Assembly: GCA_964420325.1 (NCBI GenBank)
Contig: CAYQSU010000007.1
Location: 11,319-75,318 of the forward strand
Direction: 5' to 3'
Origin: CAYQSU01 sp964420325
GTDB taxonomy: Bacteria > Pseudomonadota > Alphaproteobacteria > Rhodospirillales > Defluviicoccaceae
Length of the DNA stretch: 64,000 nt
Shown here: piece by piece, positions 1 to 8,085 of the stretch
Layout: each line of letters begins with the position of its first letter
How positions within the stretch are numbered: position 1 is the stretch's first letter
Notes under the pieces: generated by a model
What the model was told of the DNA's origin: nothing
The model's database searches: none
The model's input: only the letters and a program-made list of their open reading frames with translations
Position numbers and translations under genes: made by a program

Positions 1-2
1 AG

Positions 3-692
3 GATGCCATCAGTCGCTACATCCAGGTCTTCAATCATGCACCGGAGCTCGACAAGATGGAGGATCCGTCGCCGCCGAGCACGCACTTGCCGCCGGACAT
101 CGAGAAGGCCATCGACGTCGCCGGCATCGAGAACCCGGCGGTCCGCAGCAGCCTGGCAACAGTGGAGGTGGCCTCGGAACGGCGGCGGCTGGCGCAGTCG
201 GGCTACTATCCCTCCATCGATATCGTCGGCGCCGCCGGCTACGAGAAGGACTTCGACCTGCAGCAGGGTGTTCGCACCGATTTCTCGGTGCTCCTGCAGG
301 CGACATGGAACATTTTCAACGGGTTCGCCACCACCGCGGGCGTCAAGCAGGCGGCGTACGACTACAGCGCCAGCCGGGAGAACCACGAATTCGTCAGCCG
401 CACCGTCATCGAAGCCACCCGCATCGCGTGGCAGCAGCTGCAGACGGCCCAGGATCGGCTGGATCTCCTGGCCAACGCCGTCGTCATCGCCGAGGAGGCC
501 TTTGTCGCCCGACGCCGGCTGCGCGAGGCCGGCCGCGAGACCGTCATCGACGTCCTCCTGGCGGAGGACGAAGTGACGAACGCCCGCATTCAGCTCACGG
601 TCGCCCGCTACGAAGCGATTGTTGCGACGTATCGGGTGCTGCAGGCCATCGGACGGCTGAACGCCGACACGCTGGCACTGGGGCGCGAGTAG
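3..692 (+). CDS. TolC-family outer membrane efflux/secretion protein, 3' part
   Basis: The frame is open from the left edge of the window, so the 5' end is missing and about 229 residues are visible. The protein is polar, alpha-helical and rich in Ala, Glu, Gln and Arg. It carries 'NPAVRSSLATVEVA', 'LAQSGYYPSIDIVGAAGY' and 'WNIFNGFATTAGVKQAAYDY', which match the helix-strand repeat of TolC-type outer membrane factors ('P.l...', 'n.f.g....a'). Such proteins form the periplasmic and outer membrane tunnel of type I secretion or efflux pumps. Its partners would lie to the left, outside the window. It may belong to the polysaccharide or PEP-CTERM locus further right, but that is inference. The stop is TAG at 690-692. 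Confidence 0.8.
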   Translation, partial: DAISRYIQVFNHAPELDKMEDPSPPSTHLPPDIEKAIDVAGIENPAVRSSLATVEVASERRRLAQSGYYPSIDIVGAAGYEKDFDLQQGVRTDFSVLLQATWNIFNGFATTAGVKQAAYDYSASRENHEFVSRTVIEATRIAWQQLQTAQDRLDLLANAVVIAEEAFVARRRLREAGRETVIDVLLAEDEVTNARIQLTVARYEAIVATYRVLQAIGRLNADTLALGRE

Positions 693-720
693 TCTGCGGC
701 GTCGGCCCCCGGCGGAACCG

Positions 721-1125
721 TCAGCCTCCGTCCTCGGTTCGCAGCTTCAGCGAGACCGAGTTGATGCAATACCGCTGTCCGGTCGGTTCGGGTCCGTCGG
801 GAAAGACGTGGCCGAGATGGGCGCCGCACCGGCTGCATTGGACCTCGGTGCGGAGCATTCCGTGCGAGCGATCCACCTCCGTCTCCACGAGTCCGAGATC
901 GACCGGCTCGTAGAAGCTGGGCCAGCCGGTGCCCGAGTCGAACTTGGCCGCCGACGAGAACAGCTCCTGGCCGCAGCAGGCGCAGAGGTAGCGGCCCGGG
1001 ATCTTGGTGTTCCAATACGCCCCGGTGAACGGTCGTTCGGTGCCCTTCCGGCGGCAAACGGCGAACTGCTCCGGAGTGAGTTCGGTCAGCCATTCGCTCT
1101 CGGACTTGATGATCTTCTCGCCCAT
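721..1125 (-). CDS. msrB: peptide-methionine (R)-S-oxide reductase MsrB
   Basis: This enzyme reduces methionine-R-sulfoxide in oxidised proteins. The 134-residue protein has the MsrB core: 'TERPFTGAYWNTKIPGRYLC', two CxxC zinc pairs (CACC and CSRC), 'SGTGWPSFYEPV' and the catalytic segment 'RYCINSVSLKL' with the resolving/catalytic Cys. I chose the ATG at 1125 because a GGAAGGGG ribosome site lies just upstream and because homologues start near 'MGEKIIKSESEW'. The frame stays open about 28 codons further upstream without family similarity. It lies in the same direction as hsp20 and dodecin, separated from hsp20 by a hairpin. All three fit a protein-stress cluster. Confidence 0.95.
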   Translation of the reverse strand: MGEKIIKSESEWLTELTPEQFAVCRRKGTERPFTGAYWNTKIPGRYLCACCGQELFSSAAKFDSGTGWPSFYEPVDLGLVETEVDRSHGMLRTEVQCSRCGAHLGHVFPDGPEPTGQRYCINSVSLKLRTEDGG

Positions 1126-1242
1126 CGTCGCCCCTTCCGTGTCGCGGGCCGCGCCCGACTTCGCCTGCCCTTCGGCGAAGCAGATGTCGCGGCCCGGCAC
1201 CGGTTTCAAGGCCGCAGACGGACGGATGGCGCAGAAGTGAAC

Positions 1243-1269
1243 GAGGCGCCGCGCGACATGCGGCGCCTC
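1243..1269 (-). terminator. hairpin between hsp20 and msrB
   Basis: A perfect 10-bp inverted repeat (GAGGCGCCGC / GCGGCGCCTC) with a 7-base loop sits just after the hsp20 stop, read on the minus strand. It is followed by only a weak T-rich tract. A transcription terminator or attenuator for hsp20 is the simplest reading. Confidence 0.55.
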
Positions 1270-1290
1270 TCCCCGCGGCCGAGCCGACGG

Positions 1291-1773
1291 TCAGGCGACG
1301 TCCTTGGACCCCTCGATGACCTTGGGCTTGCCGGCGCCGACGCCGGGCCGTGCCTCCGCCGTGATCTCGATCCGACGGGGCTTCATCGCCTCCGGCAGCT
1401 CCCGCTTGAGCTCGATGATCAGGAGGCCGTTGACCAGAGAGGCACCGACGACCTCGACATGATCGGCGAGCTGGAACTGACGCTTGAAGGCACGGCTGGC
1501 GATGCCGCGATAGAGGTAGGCACTGCCCTGGCTGTCCTTGCGCTGGCCTTCGATCGCCAGCGAGTTCTCACGCACGGAGACCGCGAGCTCGTCCTCGCCG
1601 AAGCCGGCCACCGCCAGGGTGATGCGATAGTGGTCGTCGCCCAGCTTCTCGATGTTGTAAGGCGGATAGCCGTTGCCGGCGTCCCCAAACTGCATCGAGT
1701 CCTCGAGAAGCTGCATCAGCCGGTCGAAGCCGACCGTCGACCGGAACAGGGGGGAGAAATCGAACGTTGTCAT
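1291..1773 (-). CDS. Hsp20/alpha-crystallin small heat-shock protein
   Basis: This is a small ATP-independent chaperone of 160 residues that would hold unfolding proteins in the cytoplasm. The N-terminus 'MTTFDFSPLFRSTVGFDRL' is typical of the IbpA-like class. The alpha-crystallin domain follows ('YRITLAVAGFGEDELAVSV', then 'YRGIASRAFKRQFQLADHVE'), with the 'GLLIIEL' motif near the C-terminus in place of the usual I-x-I. The ATG at 1773 has GGAGGA upstream. No ROSE-type leader is evident in the short 5' region. It is followed by a strong hairpin and msrB. Confidence 0.93.
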   Translation of the reverse strand: MTTFDFSPLFRSTVGFDRLMQLLEDSMQFGDAGNGYPPYNIEKLGDDHYRITLAVAGFGEDELAVSVRENSLAIEGQRKDSQGSAYLYRGIASRAFKRQFQLADHVEVVGASLVNGLLIIELKRELPEAMKPRRIEITAEARPGVGAGKPKVIEGSKDVA

Positions 1774-1968
1774 AGCCACACATCCTCCGTCGCAAGCAAT
1801 GTGCCCTGAGTTCGGGGTCACATGCGGTCGACCCCGCGGAGAGCCGGACCCGCACATGGGCGTCCGGTCGGCCAGGAGGTAGGATTGCGACGGCCGTCCG
1901 TCAAGGGTTTGGCGTACATGTCCGCCTTGAGAACAACGCCCTCCGAGGCGGCGTGCGGCCAGAAAGCG

Positions 1969-1992
1969 ACGGCGGCCCGAAAGAGCCGCCGT
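1969..1992 (-). terminator. hairpin after dodecin gene
   Basis: An 8-bp perfect inverted repeat (ACGGCGGC / GCCGCCGT) with an 8-base loop lies directly downstream of the dodecin stop on the minus strand. It is followed by a short T-containing tract. It is a likely terminator. Confidence 0.5.
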
Positions 1993-2023
1993 GCATCAGA
2001 TTCGACGCGGGGACGACCGTCGA

Positions 2024-2239
2024 TTACCGGTGCTTGGCCGGATCGTACTTGAACGACGCATGAACCCTGCACCGATACTCGACGACCTTGTTGTTCTCCA
2101 TCCTCAGGTCGAGGGCTTCGACCTCCGCGACGCGAAGGTCCTCCAGATGGGCCGCCGCCTGTTCGACGGCGCTCTTCGCCGCATCTTCCCAGGATTTGGA
2201 GCTGCTTCCGATGATGCGAATGACGCGATAGGTGCTCAT
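2024..2239 (-). CDS. dodecin family flavin-binding protein
   Basis: Dodecins are small dodecameric proteins that store or buffer flavins such as riboflavin and FMN. At 71 residues the length is exactly that of the family. The sequence has 'YRVIRIIGSSSKSWEDAA', then 'AVEQAAAHLEDLRVAEV' and 'YRCRVHASFKYD', which is the complete dodecin fold of one helix on a three-stranded sheet. The start ATG has an AAGGAGAGGGGAG ribosome site. The approximately 260 bases upstream hold no other gene that I can support. Confidence 0.93.
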   Translation of the reverse strand: MSTYRVIRIIGSSSKSWEDAAKSAVEQAAAHLEDLRVAEVEALDLRMENNKVVEYRCRVHASFKYDPAKHR

Positions 2240-2499
2240 GGTCTCGCTCCCCTCTCCTTATCCGTTCGATCACCTTAGCCGGCCCGGGCGTCGTCGGTTT
2301 GAACCTTGCACCAATCACCCAGACCGGGCCGTATCGAGCAACGCCCAAAGCTTAGCTTACCGCACTGCAGAAATCCACCCTCCGTTGCCCCCGCCTTAGG
2401 GCAACATCAACCCCCGCGGCCCGACCCTTGGGCTGCAGGACGCGGCGCGCGGCAACGCCAGCGCCCCCCAGGCGACTGCAACGGTTCGGCCGTCCCCGC

Positions 2500-3135
2500 T
2501 CAGCGCAGCGCGGGATTGAGGGTGTACGTTCCGACCCATTCGCCTTTGGCCAGGACGTGCCCTCGCATTGCCGCAACGGCCTCCCCTCCGCCGAAGCGGC
2601 CCGGAAGGTTCAGGGTCTCGACATCGAGGGCGTAAACCGTGAACCGGTAATGGTGGATGATCTCGTCGTTCCACGGCGGACAGGGTCCGTCGTAGCCGCC
2701 GTAGTCGCCTTTCATGTTCTCGTCGCTCGCGAACCAGTTCGTGTAGTCGTTGATGCCGCGCACGCCGTACGCCGTCCTTCCCGGCGGCTTACCGCCCGCC
2801 GTCACGCCGTGCGAGTCCTCACCGGCAAGGATCTCGTTGACGTCAGCCGGGATGTCGACCAGCACCCAGTGGAAGAAATCGACGCGTGGCAGATCGGCAG
2901 GAACGGTGACCCCTTCCTTGTTCACATGGTCCGGCTTCGATGGCACGTCCGGATCGTGGCAGACAACGGTGTACGATCGGGTGCCCGCGGGAGCGCCGGA
3001 CCAGCGGATGCCTGGATTGCGGTTGCGCCCCATGGCCACATGACCTTCCTCGGCAGGCACGCAGAAGGCGAACTCGTCCGGAATCAGGCCGCCGTTCGGC
3101 CATGCGTCGATGACGACTTCGAGCGTTCTTGTCAT
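2500..3135 (-). CDS. YbhB/YbcL (PEBP, Raf-kinase-inhibitor-like) protein
   Basis: A 211-residue member of the phosphatidylethanolamine-binding protein family. Visible hallmarks are 'GAPAGTRSYTVVCHDPDVP' (the D-P-D-x-P anion site), 'FFHWVLVDIPADV' and 'CPPWNDEIIHHYRFTVYALD' (the PPxxxHxY block). The bacterial members have no firmly known role; a ligand-binding or protease-inhibitor role is only suggested for relatives. It lacks a signal peptide, so it is probably cytoplasmic. It stands alone next to the tRNA-like gene. Confidence 0.9.
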   Translation of the reverse strand: MTRTLEVVIDAWPNGGLIPDEFAFCVPAEEGHVAMGRNRNPGIRWSGAPAGTRSYTVVCHDPDVPSKPDHVNKEGVTVPADLPRVDFFHWVLVDIPADVNEILAGEDSHGVTAGGKPPGRTAYGVRGINDYTNWFASDENMKGDYGGYDGPCPPWNDEIIHHYRFTVYALDVETLNLPGRFGGGEAVAAMRGHVLAKGEWVGTYTLNPALR

Positions 3136-3267
3136 GTCCCCTCCTCATGGTCGGTCTTGAGATGACTGGCGGCCTCGACCATAGCAGGACGCGCGGCGAC
3201 CAACCAAACGCTGCGCGCCAACCAGCACGGGCCGCTGCCGTGTCCGCCGGCAATCCCTTCTGGACGG

Positions 3268-3343
3268 TGGTAGGCGGGGGAAGGAGTTGAACCTCCGACC
3301 TCTCCCGTGTATCGGGAGCGCTCTGCCACTGAGCTACCCGCCT
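3268..3343 (-). tRNA. tRNA-like gene with unusual anticodon loop (formal anticodon UAC)
   Basis: The 76-base cloverleaf has a perfect 7-bp acceptor stem (AGGCGGG/CCCGCCT), a 4-bp D stem, a 5-bp anticodon stem (CTCCC/GGGAG), a 5-base variable loop and an encoded CCA end. Two features are abnormal. The anticodon loop reads GATACAC, so the nearly universal U33 is A. The T arm (GGAGG TTCAACT CCTTCC) has one extra base, either a bulge or an unpaired C. By position the anticodon would be UAC (valine), but the missing U33 makes decoding doubtful. It may be a tRNA-like RNA or a decayed tRNA, although the intact stems argue for selection. Confidence 0.7.
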
Positions 3344-3432
3344 CGAGGGTCCTCAGCCCGCACCGACACGAATTTCGCCCCGTCCGGCCCGGCTGCGCGC
3401 CTTCCAGTCGCTCTCGAGACACCGTGACGAGG

Positions 3433-3645
3433 TCAGAACAGACCGGGAATGCGGCCCCTGACGATCTGGTCGATGGCAACGAAGATCAGGGCGTAGCCGG
3501 CGAAGCTGAGACCGAAGAACGCGGCCACCGCAAGCCGGGCGCGCCAGATACGAGCGGGCGGGCCGCCATCGGTCAACGAAGGGGCACATGTCCCGCCCTG
3601 CGCGGCGACGGCATCATCCCCGGCCAGAGCGATCGAGTGGTCCAT
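3433..3645 (-). CDS. small single-pass membrane protein
   Basis: The predicted protein of 70 residues has a polar N-terminus rich in Gly and Ala. One membrane segment follows at about residues 41-62 ('LAVAAFFGLSFAGYALIFVA'), then a short basic tail. The ATG at 3645 has GGGGAG seven bases upstream; a GTG 15 bases earlier is also possible. I do not recognise a family. It sits between the tRNA-like gene and the acyl carrier protein gene of the polysaccharide locus, on the same strand as the latter but more than 200 bases away. Confidence 0.55.
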   Translation of the reverse strand: MDHSIALAGDDAVAAQGGTCAPSLTDGGPPARIWRARLAVAAFFGLSFAGYALIFVAIDQIVRGRIPGLF

Positions 3646-3879
3646 CGGACTGCTCCCCACATGGATACGTTGATTGCCTCGCTTCGAAGTCGGCGAGTGA
3701 AGACCCGACGGCGCATGATCACAGATATCGGAGCGCGAACAAACACCCGTTTGGGCCAGTCCTGGTCATTTCGGCTCAACGACTGCAACCGTTTTCGTCG
3801 AGATCTCCACCCGGCGCCGGCCAAGGAGTTGTGAACCAGGCGCGTCGGCCGCAAGCGCGCGTTTCGCGATCGCGGCGGC

Positions 3880-4185
3880 TCAGAGCGACTCCCGCACCAT
3901 CGGACCGGCTCGCTTCGCATCGACGAGCCGGCACAGCGTGCCGACCGTCTCGAACGCCTCAGCGGTGATGTCCTCGTCATCGAAGCTGATGTCGAAGGCA
4001 TCCTCGAGCGCGGTGACGAGGGCGATGACGGCCATGGAGTCGAACTCCGGCAGGCCGCCGAGCAGCGGCGACGCGTGGCCCAGGCGTTCGGCGCGCTGCC
4101 CCAGGTTCAGCACCGCCGCGAGAACGTCGACCACGGCGTCAAGCGTCCCTGCCGGCGACGTCTCGTCTCCGCAACGGTCGCTCAT
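3880..4185 (-). CDS. acyl carrier protein (exosortase-A locus type)
   Basis: A 101-residue carrier protein with the phosphopantetheine site 'LPEFDSMAVIALV' (Ser50) and the acidic helix 'LEDAFDISFDDEDI' typical of ACPs. Homologues of this type occur beside the XrtA-associated acyl-CoA ligase and PLP decarboxylase, and both of those genes lie just to the right here. It probably carries an acyl or amino-acyl group activated by that ligase, which is inference from context. It is transcribed away from the ligase, so a divergent promoter should lie at about 4186-4420. The ATG at 4185 was chosen over an earlier in-frame start because family similarity begins there. Confidence 0.88.
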   Translation of the reverse strand: MSDRCGDETSPAGTLDAVVDVLAAVLNLGQRAERLGHASPLLGGLPEFDSMAVIALVTALEDAFDISFDDEDITAEAFETVGTLCRLVDAKRAGPMVRESL

Positions 4186-4421
4186 TCGTCCCCGGTCTCC
4201 TTCCCCGCTGCGCGGTGCCGGCGCCCACGGATCATCGACCCGCACCCGTGCTAGATACAGGCGATCGCGGCGTGGATAAAGTCGGGAATGTCCCCTTCGG
4301 CGGCGTTCGTGTTCGACGTCTCGCCCGGCGTGCCTGCCATCGACCTGCGCTGCCGCGGCTGTCCTTGGAGTTGACTCCCGGCGCGTGCGCTTGCACAGTA
4401 CGCCGTCTTCGCTCTCTTGGC

Positions 4422-5120
4422 GTGTCTTCCGCAGTGCTGTCCAAGCTCGAGCAGCTCATCACGGACCTGGGGTGGGCGGTCGCCCTCTGCTACGGACTCG
4501 ACCGAGCGTTCGCTGCCGTCTGCGGCTGCCTTGCGCTGACGCCCTATCTGTTGGTGGCGCAGCCTATCCCGAAACGGAGGCTGCTCTCCGGAAAGCGGGG
4601 CCGCTCTATCGCCGTGCGGGAGGTCGACGCCGCGGACCTGACCGACTGCGAGATGCCGCTGACGCCGGAGCTGCTCGCAGCGCGGCGAAGCCGCGGCGCG
4701 AAATGCTTTGGCGTGTTCGAGGACGGCCGCTTGATCGGCTTTCACTGTTTGGCGCTCGGCCCCCACGAGGACGAGGCCGTGCGTGCGCGCTTCGTTCCGG
4801 AGCCGGCCGGCGAGTCCGCCTGGGACTTCGATATCTTTCTTCTGCCGGAGAAACGGGTCGGGCTCTCGTTCATCCGCCTTTGGGACGAGATCTTCGATTA
4901 TCTGAGGCAGCAGAACATTCACTGGTCGATGAGCTACATCTCAAGATATAATACGGGGTCCTTGAAGTCCCATCAAAGACTGGGAGCGATCGCTGTCGCC
5001 AGGCTGGTCGCGGTCAAGGCGGGAAGCTGGCAAGCGTTTGTCATGAATGTGTCTCCGTTCCTCTTGATCTCGACAGGACCGCGGTCCCGGCCGGTCATCC
5101 GCGTCCCCGCCCCGGCCTAG
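4422..5120 (+). CDS. GNAT-like acetyltransferase of the polysaccharide locus
   Basis: About 232 residues. The N-terminus 'LEQLITDLGWAVALCYGLDR' plus a hydrophobic stretch to 'LTPYLLVAQPIPKR' precedes a GNAT-like fold. That fold contains 'GVFEDGRLIGFHCLALGP', 'AWDFDIFLLPEKRVGLSFIR' and 'SYISRYNTGSLKSHQRLGA', the last matching the acceptor and coenzyme A regions of GNAT proteins. Proteins of this layout occur in extracellular polysaccharide loci, where they presumably acylate a sugar or amine. The start is uncertain. I used the GTG at 4422 because similarity begins just after it, but no strong ribosome site is visible and the frame is open to 4215. Confidence 0.65.
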   Translation: MSSAVLSKLEQLITDLGWAVALCYGLDRAFAAVCGCLALTPYLLVAQPIPKRRLLSGKRGRSIAVREVDAADLTDCEMPLTPELLAARRSRGAKCFGVFEDGRLIGFHCLALGPHEDEAVRARFVPEPAGESAWDFDIFLLPEKRVGLSFIRLWDEIFDYLRQQNIHWSMSYISRYNTGSLKSHQRLGAIAVARLVAVKAGSWQAFVMNVSPFLLISTGPRSRPVIRVPAPA

Positions 5121-5195
5121 CATGGTTGGGTCCGCGATGACGCGGTTCGGGCACCGTCTGGCTGCCGTTCGCGTCAGGCTTGGAGGCCTCTGCCG

Positions 5196-6791
5196 GTGAG
5201 CGAGCTTCTGCACCAGCTCATCCGTCCCGGTCCGGAGCGCCCGCCCGAGGCGCCGGCATTGTCGTACAGGCAGCAGACGCTGTCCTACGGCGGACTGCAC
5301 GACGCGGTGGTGGCCGCCGCCCGCGGGCTTATCGGGCTCGGGCTGGAGCGCGGCGCCAGGGTCTGCGTCTACCTGGAAAAGCGTTTCGAGACGGTCGTGA
5401 CCCAGTTCGCGTCCGCCGCCGCGGGCGGCGTGTTCGTTCCCGTCAACCCGCTGCTGCGCGCCCGGCAGGCGACCCACATCCTCAAGGATTCGGAAGCGTC
5501 CGTCCTCGTCACCTCGGTCTCGCGGCTCGAGGCCCTCGCCGGTGCGTTGCCGTTTCTTGGCGATCTCAGGGTGGTGGTTCTCGTCGACGGCGGTTCGGCC
5601 GCTGCCGCCGACGGCATGCCGTCGCGCGTGGCGTGGCCGGATCTGATCGCCGACGGCGGTACCGGCGGCCGGCCCGAGCATCGCGTCATCGATACCGACA
5701 TGGTCGCGATCCTCTACACCTCGGGCAGCACGGGCATGCCCAAGGGCGTGGTGCTGTCGCACCGGAACATGGTGGCGGGCGCCAAGAGCGTCAGCAGCTA
5801 TCTCGAGAACCACCGCGACGACGTCATCCTGTCGTTGCTGCCGCTCAGCTTCGATGCCGGTTTCAGCCAGCTGACCACCGCCTTCAACGTCGGCGCGCGC
5901 GTCGTCCTGATGAACTACCTGTTGCCGCGGGACGCCGTCCAGACCTGCGCCGCGGAGAAGGTCACGGGCATCACCGGCGTACCGCCCTTGTGGATCCAGC
6001 TGGCTCAACAGGACTGGCCGTCCGAGGCGGTCGGGGCCATGCGCTATTTCGCCAACACCGGGGGGCACATGCCTCGATCGACGCTGGACCGGCTGCGGGC
6101 GCTGATGCCCCGTGCCCGGCCTTACCTGATGTACGGCCTCACCGAGGCGTTCCGCTCGACCTACCTCGATCCCTCGGAGGTCGACCGGCGGCCGGATTCG
6201 ATCGGCAAGGCCATTCCCAACGCCGAGATTCTGGTCGTCGGCAAGGACGGGCGTGCCTGTTCGCCGGGCGTTCCGGGCGAGCTCGTGCACCGCGGCGCGC
6301 TGGTTGCGCTCGGCTACTGGAAGGACCCCGAACGCACCGCCTCACGGTTCCGCCCCTCTCCCGGTCAGCCCGCCGGGCTTTGCCTGCCGGAGATCGCCGT
6401 CTGGTCGGGCGACATCGTGCGCACCGACGAGGACGGGTTCCTGTACTTCGTTGGCCGCTCGGACGAGATGATCAAGACCTCGGGCTACCGGGTGAGTCCG
6501 ACCGAGATCGAGGAGGTCGTCTATGCGTCCGGCCTCGCCGGCGAGGCGGCGGCGTTCGGCGTGCCGCATCCGGTGCTCGGCCAAGGCATCGTCGTCGTCG
6601 TCGCGCCGCCGAACGGCAGCAAGCTCGACATCAATGCCTTGAACAGTGAACTCCGTCAGCAACTGCCGCTCTACATGGTGCCGGGGCTTGTCGCCGAGGT
6701 TCCGGCTTTGCCGCGAACGCCCAACGGCAAGATCGACCGGAAACAGCTCGCAAGTGAGTTTGCGACGGCGTTCGATAAGGCCAAACCATGA
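5196..6791 (+). CDS. acyl-CoA ligase (AMP-forming), exosortase-A system-associated
   Basis: A 531-residue ANL-superfamily enzyme. It shows the AMP-binding P-loop 'YTSGSTGMPKGVVLSH' (about residues 174-189), the A5 region 'YLMYGLTEAFRSTYLDPS', the hinge 'GRSDEMIKTSGYRVSPTEIEEV' region and the C-terminal catalytic lysine in 'TPNGKIDRKQL'. The family found in XrtA/PEP-CTERM loci travels with the PLP decarboxylase that overlaps it here by 4 bases (ATGA). It presumably activates an unknown carboxylic acid for transfer to the nearby carrier protein. It starts with GTG, preceded by GGAGG. The true substrate is unknown. Confidence 0.92.
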   Translation: MSELLHQLIRPGPERPPEAPALSYRQQTLSYGGLHDAVVAAARGLIGLGLERGARVCVYLEKRFETVVTQFASAAAGGVFVPVNPLLRARQATHILKDSEASVLVTSVSRLEALAGALPFLGDLRVVVLVDGGSAAAADGMPSRVAWPDLIADGGTGGRPEHRVIDTDMVAILYTSGSTGMPKGVVLSHRNMVAGAKSVSSYLENHRDDVILSLLPLSFDAGFSQLTTAFNVGARVVLMNYLLPRDAVQTCAAEKVTGITGVPPLWIQLAQQDWPSEAVGAMRYFANTGGHMPRSTLDRLRALMPRARPYLMYGLTEAFRSTYLDPSEVDRRPDSIGKAIPNAEILVVGKDGRACSPGVPGELVHRGALVALGYWKDPERTASRFRPSPGQPAGLCLPEIAVWSGDIVRTDEDGFLYFVGRSDEMIKTSGYRVSPTEIEEVVYASGLAGEAAAFGVPHPVLGQGIVVVVAPPNGSKLDINALNSELRQQLPLYMVPGLVAEVPALPRTPNGKIDRKQLASEFATAFDKAKP

Positions 6792-8026
6792 ACGACGCAT
6801 CGCGCCCTGGACCGTCGCAGCCTTCGGCATTTCCCGTCGTCGACGGCGAGCTTCGGGTCGGCGGCCTGCCCCTGACCCGCCTCGCCGAGCGCGTCGGCGC
6901 GACGCCGTTTTATGCCTACGATCGACGATTGCTCGACGCGCGCGTCGCCCACCTCAGACGCTGCCTCCCCAAGGCGCTGCGCCTGCACTATGCCGTCAAG
7001 GCCAATCCGATGCCGGCGGTGGTGCAGCACCTGGCCCGTCTGGTCGACGGCTTCGACGTCGCCTCGGCGCTGGAAATGAAGACGGCGCTGGATACGCCGG
7101 TCTCACCCGCGCATGTCAGCTTCGCCGGTCCAGGAAAGACAGAGGCCGAGCTCGCCCAGGCGATCGCCGCCGGCGTCGTCCTCCATCTCGAGAGCGAAAG
7201 CGAGATGCGCTGCGCGGCCGGGCTCGCCGAAAAACTCGGTCTCAGACCCGCCGTCGCCGTCCGCGTCAACCCCGACTTCGAGCTCAAGGGCTCGGGGATG
7301 CGCATGGGCGGCGGCGCCCAGCAGTTCGGCGTCGATGCCGAACGGGTGCCCGGGATGCTGAAGGACCTCGGCCGGCTCGACCTCGAGTTCATCGGCTTCC
7401 ACATCTTCGCCGGCTCGCAGAACCTGAATGCCGCGCTGCTCGCCTCGGCACAGACGCGGATTATCGATCTCGCCATCGCGCTGGCCCGCCACGCGCCGGC
7501 CCCTCTCCGCCATCTCAACATCGGCGGCGGCTTCGGCATCCCTTATTTTCCGAAGGACACGCCGCTCGACCTCGAGTCCGTGGGCGAGCACCTCGGTGCG
7601 CTCATGGACAAGGTGCAAGCCGAGCTTGCGGACGCCCGTGTCATCCTCGAGCTCGGGCGCTACATCGTCGGCGAATGCGGCATCTACGTCAGCCGCGTCG
7701 TCGACCGCAAGGTGTCGCGGGGACGCGTGTTCTTGGTCACCGACGGAGGCCTCAACCACCAGCTGGCGGCCTCCGGCAACTTCGGACAGGTCATCCGCCG
7801 CAACTATCCGGTCGCCGTCGGCAATCGCATTGCCGAACCCGTCGCCGAGACGGCGACCGTCGTCGGCTGTCTCTGCACGCCGCTGGACCTTCTCGCCGAT
7901 AACGTGCCTCTGCCGCGCGCCGAGATCGGCGATCTCGTCGTCATCTTCCAGTCGGGCGCCTATGGGCTGACGGCAAGCCCGACGGCTTTCCTGAGTCACC
8001 CCCATCCCGCCGAGGTCCTGGTTTGA
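6788..8026 (+). CDS. PLP-dependent decarboxylase, exosortase-A system-associated
   Basis: A 412-residue fold-type III decarboxylase related to diaminopimelate and ornithine decarboxylases. The PLP lysine is Lys71 in 'LHYAVKANPMPAVV'. The phosphate-binding glycine loop is 'HLNIGGGFGIPYF', and 'VVGCLCTPLDLLADNVPLP' supplies the conserved Cys and acidic residues of the partner active site. The ATG overlaps the stop of the ligase by four bases, so the two are translationally coupled. It would make an amine or amino-acid-derived building block for the polysaccharide or its modification. The substrate cannot be read from sequence. Confidence 0.92.
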   Translation: MNDASRPGPSQPSAFPVVDGELRVGGLPLTRLAERVGATPFYAYDRRLLDARVAHLRRCLPKALRLHYAVKANPMPAVVQHLARLVDGFDVASALEMKTALDTPVSPAHVSFAGPGKTEAELAQAIAAGVVLHLESESEMRCAAGLAEKLGLRPAVAVRVNPDFELKGSGMRMGGGAQQFGVDAERVPGMLKDLGRLDLEFIGFHIFAGSQNLNAALLASAQTRIIDLAIALARHAPAPLRHLNIGGGFGIPYFPKDTPLDLESVGEHLGALMDKVQAELADARVILELGRYIVGECGIYVSRVVDRKVSRGRVFLVTDGGLNHQLAASGNFGQVIRRNYPVAVGNRIAEPVAETATVVGCLCTPLDLLADNVPLPRAEIGDLVVIFQSGAYGLTASPTAFLSHPHPAEVLV

Positions 8027-8085
8027 CCGCGGACGGCCAGCGAAGGCGTTCCGTCCTCGCGCGCGACGGGTGGGACGACGGAGAC

